Of a stretch of DNA of 33,650 nt, positions 24,921-31,417 are shown piece after piece; position 1 is the stretch's first letter; each line of letters opens with the position of its first letter. Source of the stretch: Verrucomicrobiota bacterium (lineage in GTDB: Bacteria > Verrucomicrobiota > Verrucomicrobiia > Chthoniobacterales > UBA10450); NCBI GenBank assembly GCA_003221295.1, contig QHRA01000177.1:1-33650 (forward strand), read 5' to 3'. The notes beneath the pieces are model-generated. The model did no database searches, was not told where the DNA came from, and worked only from the letters and a program-made list of their open reading frames with translations. The position numbers and the translations under genes were made by a program.

Positions 24921-26546
24921 GTGAAATGCGTCGCTGTTTTTCCAACCCCCCTTCCCGACGATCCCCAAAAATGGGAAGGTTGGAGTAAGTATAATTCGAC
25001 CAATCCCTACGAGCGTCTTTGTCTCGATGCCCAGCAGAATCCGACTGACGAGCTGATCGAAGAGCATTGCCGCGAGCTTTTGCGGTGGTGGCAGAAAAAA
25101 CTGCCGCTAAAAAATCAGCCGAGCAATCCGGTTGCCCAGCTTTTGCGCGCCGGCCTGGACGAATCTTCGCGCTATCTGACGGAAGCGCGCATGGAATTGC
25201 TCGATCCCGAGCGGCGGAAAAAAGTTGATGCCGTTTTGGCCGCCGAAGCGGAGCAACAGGCGATCGCGGAATTTAATAAGGTTCTAGCCTTCTCCATCGC
25301 AGACGGCGGGCTCCGTCCGGAGGAAGAGAAAGCTCTCCAGCGTTTTGGCGCGGATCACGGTCTGTCGGAAGAAAAAGTCCTTCAATTTATTGAAGCGAAA
25401 TTAAAGGAAACGGGAACAACTCGCGTGGTTCCCGAGCCGGAATTGGAGACCGAAACCGTGGTGGCAGTCGCACCGGGCGACGCCAAATCGGAATTCCTAC
25501 GCGTGCTGCAGCTTAGCGGTTTGGACAGCGACTCGATGACCGACGATCAACGCGACGCCTTGATCAACATCGCCGAAAATTCCGGGCTCGATCCGGGAGA
25601 CGCCGAGGACATGGTGGACGAATATCTTGAAGAAATCGACCGAAAACAGATCGCCGAGATAACGAAGGGCAAGGGAAAACCTACCGCAGCGGTTGGTCCG
25701 AACGGAACGAGTGCGGTCAAGGCTGCAAAGGTCAAGGTGGTGGACGAGCCGGTCCCCGCTACCTCCGCGCGCCCGGTGCTTTCGCCCCAGCAGGAACGGA
25801 AGCGGTATCCCAACTTTAGCAATTCACTTGGCGGTCAAATGCTTCTTATTCCATCGGGGGAATTCATCATGGGCAATCCGTTTCCGAAAGCGCCTCCAAA
25901 CGAAAGCCCGCATTTCCGCGTTACTATCAGTCGCTTTTACATATCGCGTTTTCCGATCACGAACGCGCATTACGAAGCCTTCGATCCCCTTCACAAAAGT
26001 AAACGCGCGCCTGCGACCGGAGATCGGCATCCCGTTGTTTATGTCAGCAGTCTGGATGCGGTGAAGTTTTGCCAATGGCTCAGCACCCGTGAACGCAGAA
26101 AATATCGGCTGCCGACGGAAGCGGAATGGGAATACGCCGCCAAAGGCACCGACGGGCGAAGATATCCCTGGGGCAACTTCGATAAGCGCGGCGATCTCGC
26201 CAATTTTGCCGACAAAAACACTTCTTTCGCCTGGAGCGATCGCCAGATCGACGATGGTTATGCCGAGAGTGCGCCGGTGGGTTCATTTCCACGCGGAGCC
26301 AGCCCGTTCGGGATCGAAGATATGGCGGGAAATGTCTGGGAATGGTGCAGCGATTTCTTTGAGCAATACAAACCAGCGCGCAAAGCCGATCCGCACGGAC
26401 CCCCGAGTGGAGCCAAACGCGTTTATCGCGGCGGCAGTTGGAAATCGCGCTTCGCCAGTTTGCAGACGACCACGCGCAGCGCCAACGTCCCGAATTTCTC
26501 CTGCAACGATCTTGGTTTCCGAATCGTCTGCGAGTGCGAAAGCTAA
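24921..26546 (+). CDS. Multi-domain protein: J-like/TerB-like helical region plus cysteine-less SUMF (FGE-type) domain
   Basis: This protein has 541 residues from GTG 24921, 4 bases after the Hsp70 stop. Residues about 29-108 (NPYERLCLDAQQNPTDELIE... LDPERRKKVDAVL) are helical and resemble J-domain-type modules in layout but lack HPD. Residues 116-163 and 190-238 are two related helical repeats (EFNKVLAFSIADGGLRPEEE and EFLRVLQLSGLDSDSMTDDQ), TerB-like. A linker rich in K, P and V follows. Residues about 305-541 are a SUMF/FGE-sulfatase fold: PSGEFIMGNPF, YRLPTEAEWEYAAKGTDGRR, DMAGNVWEWCSDFFE, VYRGGSWKSRFASLQ, LGFRIV. The paired active-site cysteines of true formylglycine-generating enzymes are absent near TTTRSANVPNFS, so enzymatic FGE activity is unlikely. 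No signal peptide. It is presumably a client-binding or adaptor partner of the Hsp70 (inference). Confidence 0.8.
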   Translation: MKCVAVFPTPLPDDPQKWEGWSKYNSTNPYERLCLDAQQNPTDELIEEHCRELLRWWQKKLPLKNQPSNPVAQLLRAGLDESSRYLTEARMELLDPERRKKVDAVLAAEAEQQAIAEFNKVLAFSIADGGLRPEEEKALQRFGADHGLSEEKVLQFIEAKLKETGTTRVVPEPELETETVVAVAPGDAKSEFLRVLQLSGLDSDSMTDDQRDALINIAENSGLDPGDAEDMVDEYLEEIDRKQIAEITKGKGKPTAAVGPNGTSAVKAAKVKVVDEPVPATSARPVLSPQQERKRYPNFSNSLGGQMLLIPSGEFIMGNPFPKAPPNESPHFRVTISRFYISRFPITNAHYEAFDPLHKSKRAPATGDRHPVVYVSSLDAVKFCQWLSTRERRKYRLPTEAEWEYAAKGTDGRRYPWGNFDKRGDLANFADKNTSFAWSDRQIDDGYAESAPVGSFPRGASPFGIEDMAGNVWEWCSDFFEQYKPARKADPHGPPSGAKRVYRGGSWKSRFASLQTTTRSANVPNFSCNDLGFRIVCECES

Positions 26547-26564
26547 AGGCTTCCTGCCAATAAA

Positions 26565-26590
26565 CGAAAAACGCGGCTCACCGCCGCGTT
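26565..26590 (-). terminator. Intrinsic terminator of rpsU
   Basis: On the minus strand an 8-base stem AACGCGGC-GGTGA-GCCGCGTT is followed by TTTCGTTTATTG, a T-rich tract. It lies 27 bases after the rpsU stop. On the plus strand the stem is preceded by A residues and may also stop transcripts from the chaperone operon, but without a good T-run. Confidence 0.78.
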
Positions 26591-26617
26591 CTCGAAATCA
26601 ATATTGGCGATCTTCCG

Positions 26618-26818
26618 TTAGCCGTTTGGATTGAACCGAAACTTGGTCCGGCCGCGTTTGGCGTTGGCTTTGGCTTTACGCCTGCTCTTTTGATTCGGTG
26701 TCTCAAACGCGCGCAAGCGTCGCACTTCATCGAGGATGCCTTCCGCGTCCAGCTTGCTTTTCAGCCGCTTGAGCGCGCGATCCACTGGTTCGCCTTTTCG
26801 AACAATGACTTCTGGCAT
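26618..26818 (-). CDS. rpsU: Ribosomal protein bS21
   Basis: This small basic protein of the 30S subunit has 66 residues (MPEVIVRKGEPVDRALKRLK ...). The bS21 pattern VIVRKGEPVDRALKRLKSKL, then DEVRRLRAFETPNQKSRRKA, is unmistakable, with a lysine/arginine-rich C-terminal tail. The ATG at 26818 is preceded by GAGGTG with a 5-base spacer, a good ribosome site that decides the start against a TTG one codon upstream. It forms a monocistronic unit with a candidate promoter at 26870-26899 and an intrinsic terminator. Confidence 0.97.
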   Translation of the reverse strand: MPEVIVRKGEPVDRALKRLKSKLDAEGILDEVRRLRAFETPNQKSRRKAKANAKRGRTKFRFNPNG

Positions 26819-26869
26819 CAATTCACCTCGATTCCGAAAAATTCGCCCATTCCGACCGTGGGCAAAGCC

Positions 26870-26899
26870 AATTTACTCCGGCCGTCTACGCCGCGTCAA
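26870..26899 (-). promoter_or_regulatory. Candidate sigma-70-type promoter of rpsU
   Basis: On the minus strand TTGACG (26894-26899) and TAAATT (26870-26875) are spaced by 18 bases and lie about 50 bases upstream of the rpsU start. The -35 box matches the consensus at 5 of 6 positions and the -10 box at 4 of 6. This is sequence resemblance only. Confidence 0.45.
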
Positions 26900-26947
26900 A
26901 TGGCGTCTAGGAAGGCCTTCTAGGACACCCAGCAGGGAAATTCGACT

Positions 26948-27212
26948 GCGGATTACGCGGATAAAGCAGATCGAACCGCCAGCAAGGCCCGTCGCCTGCG
27001 ATTCTCCGTCATCCCGAACCCAGAAGACTTTCGGGTTGAGGGACCTCCCGAGTGGACGATGATTAGGTAAAGTATCTTGTGTGGTCAATGGCCTTGGGTG
27101 AGGTCCCTCGGTCGCCGAGCCACCTCGGGATGACGGTTGGGCAGTTTGAAGATCGCGCGGGCACTTTAACCGGCGGCTCGGAGCTACATCTGCGCTCATC
27201 CGCGCAATCCGC
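26948..27212. repeat. Nested repeat region with a family B palindrome (27008-27134)
   Basis: The 424-base gap between rpsU and secDF carries no gene I can support. It holds a family B element at 27008-27134 (GTCATCCCGAAC... to ...CCTCGGGATGAC) that aligns with the one at 15567. Outside it are 15-base inverted copies GCGGATTACGCGGAT (26948-26962) and ATCCGCGCAATCCGC (27198-27212), differing at one base. This looks like one repeat inserted in another. Confidence 0.75.
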
Positions 27213-27242
27213 GATCAAACCCTCGCCCGGCCCGCGTCAAAG

Positions 27243-29585
27243 CTAGCTCGCGGTCGCGGGCTTGGTTTGTTTGGAAGTGATTTCGCGTTGGAGGCTGGTT
27301 TTGCTCCCGCCGCGGGCGCGAGTCCACCACAGGACAATGGGCGAGGCAATGAAGATGGAGGAGTAGGTCCCGACGGCTACCCCGATGATGATAGCCAGGG
27401 AGAAATCGCGCAGGACCGCGCCGCCGAACAAGAACAGACACAGAATCGGGATCAACGTGACCGTGCTGGTAAGGATAGTCCGGCTCAACGTCTGATTGAT
27501 GCTTTCGTTCATGATCTGTTCGATCGAACCTTTGCGGCCGCTGGCCAAACCTTCGCGAATCCGATCGTAAACAACGATAGTATCGTTGATGGAATAGCCG
27601 GCGATGGTGAGCACAGCCCCAACCATGGTGAGGGTAAGCTCGCGGTGCAGCAGCGAAAACATACCAATTGTGATCAAGACGTCGTGCAGCAGCGCGACAA
27701 TCGCGCCCACGGCAAAGGAGAGTTCGAAGCGAAGGGTCACAAAAATCAAGATGCCGAGAATACCGAGACCGAGCGCAACAAGGGAGCTGCGCGCCAGCTC
27801 ACCACCGACGAGAGCGCCGACCCGCTCCGCGCCTTCCACTTTGAACTGGGCCTGCGGGATCGCGGTCATGATTTGTTTTTCGACCGCGTCGCTGGTGTGC
27901 AAAGGCGTGCGCACGGTGATGTAATATTTCCCGCCCTGGTTCGATTCCTGGATCGCCGCATCCGCCAGATTGATTGGTTGCAACGCCGCCCGCACTTTTC
28001 CGACATCGATCGCTTGCGGTGAGCTCAGGGTAATCAAATCGCCGCCGCGGAAATCGACGCCGAAGTTCTTTTCGCCGCGAAGATAAAACGAGGTCGCACC
28101 CGCAACGACGAGCGCGAGCGAGCACATGCAGGCGAGAAAACCTTTACCCAGGAAGTTGATGTTCTGCGAGGAAATGAGATGCAGCATCGAAATCTTTTTC
28201 AAGCGGCCGGTCTCAATGAAGAATTCAAAGATGTTGCGCCCAACGATGAGGGCGGTGAAAAGCGACGCCAAAATTCCAAGCGTAAGGGAGATGGCAAAGC
28301 CCTTGACCGGGCCGCTTGCTTTCCAGAAGAGAATAACCGCGGTGATCAACGTGGTTACATTGGCATCAAAGATTGAGCTGAACGCTTTTTCGTAAGCCGC
28401 CTGGACCGCAATCTTGAGCGATTTGCCAAGCGCGAGTTCTTCACGCAAGCGCTCGTAAACCAACACACTGGCGTCGACCGCGAGACCGATCGTCAAAATA
28501 ATTCCGGCAATGCCCGGCAAAGTCAGAACGAAGCGGAACATGGTCAGCGCGCCGATCAGCAACACGATGTTCACCAGCAGCGCCAGGCAGGCGATGATGC
28601 CGGCAAAGCGATAGTAAATCGCAACGCACACCAGCGTGATAGCCAAACCGACGAGGCCGGCTAGAATGCTGGCGCGAATCGAATCTGCTCCAAGCGTCGG
28701 CGATACGCTGCGTTCTTCTTCGATGCTCACCGGCGTTTGCAACGGATTCTCCAGGACACTGGCGAGACCACGCGCTTCTTTTTCGGCAAAATGACCAGTG
28801 ATCACTGCGTCGCCGCCATAAATGGCATCGCGAATGACCGGCGCAGATTGGATAATGCCGTCCAGAACAATGGCGAACCGGTGGCCTTTGTATTGCTCGG
28901 TGATCTGCCCGAATTTTTTCGCGCCCTCGCTATCGAACTTCAACTGCACGGTCCAGCCTTCATTGCCGTAATAGGCATTCGATCCGCTCACCCGATCGCC
29001 GCCAAGGTCGGCTTTCTTTTTCACGAGCAAACGCTCGACGGTCGCCTTCTCGTTATCTTCGGCAGCATGTTTGTAATTCTCGATTTTGTATTCCGGCGGT
29101 ACTACCTCGGTTCCTTTGTCGATCGCAGCCAGTCGTTCGCCGTTATCTGGATAAACCAGGCGGAATTCGAGCTTGGCTACTTTTGAAAGTTGTTCGCGCG
29201 CCTCCTGAATCTTCGCGGTATCGAGTCCCGGAATCTGGACCAGGATTCGGTCCTGGCCGACCGGGCTGATGATGGGTTCGCCGGCGCCGAAATAATCGAC
29301 GCGCTTGCGGATAACTTCCACAGCCTGATCGAGCAAACCAGGGGTGATCGGCTTATCCTTGTCGACTTGCTGGAGCTTGATCAGAAACGAGGTGCCGCCC
29401 TTGATGTCGAGGCCCAGCGCGATCTTTTTCTCCGGCGGCCAGATCGTTGCAATACTGAATGCGATCAGTAGCGCAGCCAGCAGGGCAGCCAGGAGTCGTT
29501 TTCGGAGCCCGTAATCAGTGGCAAAATACCAGCCGAAGAGGATGAGCAACAACAGCCCGATGAAAAATGTGAACGCGGGACTCAT
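27243..29585 (-). CDS. secDF: Protein translocase SecD/SecF fusion
   Basis: SecDF is an inner-membrane proton-driven accessory of the SecYEG channel that helps pull exported proteins out on the periplasmic side. It has 780 residues and about 12 membrane helices. The SecD half has LGLDIKGGTSFLIKL, the P1 head domain (IQIPGLDTAKIQEAREQL region), NPLQTPVSIEEERSVSPTLG and GIILTIGLAVDASVLVYERL. The SecF half starts near residue 475 (NINFLGKG), with FGVDFRGGDLITL, LRFELSFAVGAIVALLHDV and AGYSINDTIVVYDRIREGL. The conserved acidic and arginine residues in the membrane motifs are present. The ATG is at 29585. It follows yajC by 96 bases in the classical tgt-yajC-secDF order. Confidence 0.97.
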   Translation of the reverse strand: MSPAFTFFIGLLLLILFGWYFATDYGLRKRLLAALLAALLIAFSIATIWPPEKKIALGLDIKGGTSFLIKLQQVDKDKPITPGLLDQAVEVIRKRVDYFGAGEPIISPVGQDRILVQIPGLDTAKIQEAREQLSKVAKLEFRLVYPDNGERLAAIDKGTEVVPPEYKIENYKHAAEDNEKATVERLLVKKKADLGGDRVSGSNAYYGNEGWTVQLKFDSEGAKKFGQITEQYKGHRFAIVLDGIIQSAPVIRDAIYGGDAVITGHFAEKEARGLASVLENPLQTPVSIEEERSVSPTLGADSIRASILAGLVGLAITLVCVAIYYRFAGIIACLALLVNIVLLIGALTMFRFVLTLPGIAGIILTIGLAVDASVLVYERLREELALGKSLKIAVQAAYEKAFSSIFDANVTTLITAVILFWKASGPVKGFAISLTLGILASLFTALIVGRNIFEFFIETGRLKKISMLHLISSQNINFLGKGFLACMCSLALVVAGATSFYLRGEKNFGVDFRGGDLITLSSPQAIDVGKVRAALQPINLADAAIQESNQGGKYYITVRTPLHTSDAVEKQIMTAIPQAQFKVEGAERVGALVGGELARSSLVALGLGILGILIFVTLRFELSFAVGAIVALLHDVLITIGMFSLLHRELTLTMVGAVLTIAGYSINDTIVVYDRIREGLASGRKGSIEQIMNESINQTLSRTILTSTVTLIPILCLFLFGGAVLRDFSLAIIIGVAVGTYSSIFIASPIVLWWTRARGGSKTSLQREITSKQTKPATAS

Positions 29586-29599
29586 TCCAATTGCCGACT

Positions 29600-29682
29600 G
29601 CTGATTGCTGATTGCTGCTTGTCGATCTTGGCGCTCATCCGCAGATCAGCTAGTCCATTACTCCAACACCCCATCACCCCAT
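29600..29682. repeat. Short tandem repeats in the yajC-secDF gap
   Basis: Two micro-repeats: CTGATTG twice in 29600-29617, and CACCCCAT twice at 29667-29682, abutting the yajC stop. They fill much of the 96-base gap; no gene is seen there. Confidence 0.6.
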
Positions 29683-30011
29683 CACTCCGCTGCTTTCGCG
29701 ACACTCGCGATGGCCGATTTTTCCATCTCGATCTTCACGTTATCGGCAACTTTTACGATCACGGTGGAATCTTTCACATTGGCAATGAGGCCGTGAATGC
29801 CGGAACCGGTAACGACGCGATCACCGGTCTTGAGCGCACTGATCAATTTTTGCTGTTCCTTTTGCCGGCGTGCCTGCGGACGAATCCCAATAAAATAGAA
29901 GATGATCAGGACAAAGATGAGCGGGACGAAAAGATTGAATCCGCCACCGGGACTGGCGGCGCTCCCGGGCGAGCCGGTCTGCACTTGAGCTAAGAACGTG
30001 AGTAAAATCAT
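29682..30011 (-). CDS. yajC: Preprotein translocase subunit YajC
   Basis: YajC is a small membrane protein that associates with SecDF in the Sec holo-translocon. It has 109 residues with one membrane helix (FVPLIFVLIIFYFIGIRPQ), the typical RPQARRQKEQQKLISAL stretch, and GDRVVTGSGIHGLIANV followed by VKVADNVKIEMEKSAIASV. A Gly/Ser/Pro-rich stretch precedes the helix. The start is ATG 30011; a TTG one codon upstream is less likely. It lies between tgt and secDF. The 211-base gap to tgt shows no convincing gene or promoter. Confidence 0.95.
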   Translation of the reverse strand: MILLTFLAQVQTGSPGSAASPGGGFNLFVPLIFVLIIFYFIGIRPQARRQKEQQKLISALKTGDRVVTGSGIHGLIANVKDSTVIVKVADNVKIEMEKSAIASVAKAAE

Positions 30012-30222
30012 CAAGTAGTAGACGGGAGTCGGAGCTTAATCTTACTCGCGCCGGCTGCAATTCTTTAGTTCGAAGACGAAGCTTGCGACCGTCACCACGC
30101 AATTTTCAGGAGGAAATCGAATCACTGTAATCAATTCACGGCCCCGCCTTTGGCGCCGGGCGCAAGTTTCTATTCGGCGCACATCCATTGATGGGCGAAA
30201 AAGATGGATCGGAGATGGTCGA

Positions 30223-31401
30223 TCACGAGGGCATAAGATCGAGTTCCCGCCCTTTATAATTGGCAATGAAGTTGAACCGGAATTCATTAAACGTTGCGTT
30301 TTCGATGGCGGCGCGCGCCTGTCGCATCAGCTCGAGATAGAAATGCAAGTTGTGCAGGGTGATTAAACGTAGCCCGAGAATTTCTTCAGCTTTGATAAGA
30401 TGACGGATGTAACCGCGCGTGTAATCCTGGCAGGCCGGGCAGGCACAATCTTGCTCGATTGGATTTTTGTCGCGCGCGAATTCGGCGTTCTTCAGGTTGA
30501 GCGTGCCCGTCGCCGCAAACGCGGTGCCATTGCGCGCCAGCCGGGTCGGCAACACGCAATCGAACATGTCCATTCCGCGCGCGATTAGCTCGAGCAATTG
30601 CGGCGGCGTGCCCAGTCCCATCGCGTAACGCGGTTTGTTGTCCGGCAAGAATGGCGCGCTCGCTTCCACCGCGCACATCATCTCCTCTTCCGGTTCGCCC
30701 ACGCTTACGCCGCCAATGGCATATCCATCAAAACCAATTTCAACGGCGGCCAGTGCACTTTGCTTGCGCAATTCCGGAAACGTTGCGCCTTGGACGATGC
30801 CGAAGAGGAGAGGAGGATTGGCTTTAGCGGTGGCCGCGCCGCCCGCATTCTTAAGGTTTGCAGGCGACACGCCTGCCTCTACCGCGCGTTTACAGCGCCG
30901 CGCCCATCGCGTCGTCAATTCCCCACTTCGGGCCGCGTAGTCATAATCACACGGCCACGGAGGACATTCATCCAGCACCATTGCTATATCGCTGCCGAGC
31001 GCGGTCTGAATTTCCATGGCAAACTCCGGCGAAATAAAAGCCGGCGTCCCATTGACGTGATTTTGGAAATGCACGCCCTCCTCTGTGATCTTGCGTAGTT
31101 TCGCCAGCGAAAAAATTTGGTAGCCGCCACTGTCAGTCAGGATCGGTCCATCCCAGTTCATAAAGCTATGCAATCCACCAAAGTGCCGAATCACATCGAG
31201 TCCGGGTCGAACGAACAAGTGATAAGTATTCCCGAGAACGATTTGCGTATTGAGTTCGCCAAGCTCTCGCGAGCTGACCGCTTTGACGCTGCCCTGGGTT
31301 CCTACCGGCATGAACGCCGGGGTCTCGATCAGGCCGTGTTCAGTTTTGAGCCGCCCCGAGCGCGCTCTTGTGCTTTTATCGGTCGCTCTTACTTCAAACA
31401 T
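30223..31401 (-). CDS. tgt: tRNA-guanine transglycosylase
   Basis: Tgt exchanges guanine-34 for preQ1 in tRNAs for Asp, Asn, His and Tyr. The protein is 392 residues. Visible features: HGLIETPAFMPVGTQGSVKA, the catalytic-base Asp in GPILTDSGGYQIFSL, LFGIVQGATFPELR, GGVSVGEPEEEM, the nucleophile Asp in MDMFDCVLPTRLARNGTAF, and the zinc site CACPAC with the later His in TLHNLHFYLELMR. The ATG 31401 has AAGG 8 bases upstream and fits the family N-terminus; the frame is open to 31440. Around residues 172-195 there is extra sequence (AVEAGVSPANLKNAGGAATA) compared with usual Tgt, encoded partly by a palindromic repeat also found in ggt. Only 16 bases separate its start from that of the divergent membrane-protein gene. 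It acts after QueC and QueF. Confidence 0.97.
   Translation of the reverse strand: MFEVRATDKSTRARSGRLKTEHGLIETPAFMPVGTQGSVKAVSSRELGELNTQIVLGNTYHLFVRPGLDVIRHFGGLHSFMNWDGPILTDSGGYQIFSLAKLRKITEEGVHFQNHVNGTPAFISPEFAMEIQTALGSDIAMVLDECPPWPCDYDYAARSGELTTRWARRCKRAVEAGVSPANLKNAGGAATAKANPPLLFGIVQGATFPELRKQSALAAVEIGFDGYAIGGVSVGEPEEEMMCAVEASAPFLPDNKPRYAMGLGTPPQLLELIARGMDMFDCVLPTRLARNGTAFAATGTLNLKNAEFARDKNPIEQDCACPACQDYTRGYIRHLIKAEEILGLRLITLHNLHFYLELMRQARAAIENATFNEFRFNFIANYKGRELDLMPS
30855..30882. repeat. Palindromic repeat half-copy read in frame inside tgt (family E)
   Basis: On the minus strand this is GTAGAGGCAGGCGTGTCGCC followed by TGCAAACC, including a 7-base hairpin GCAGGCG-ACA-CGCCTGC (plus strand). 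It matches the ggt repeat at 24 of 27 bases, in the same reading frame (VEAG-x2-PAN), at residues about 173-182 of Tgt. Confidence 0.72.
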
Positions 31402-31417
31402 TGGCGGAACCTTGGAA

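Noticed and set aside
30042-30287. 81-residue minus-strand frame in the tgt-yajC gap
   Set aside because: It starts inside tgt in another frame and shows no family features; probably chance.
31250-31417. Longer start for membrane protein copy 1
   Set aside because: It is antisense to the tgt N-terminus, and copy 2 shows that the conserved start is at 31418.
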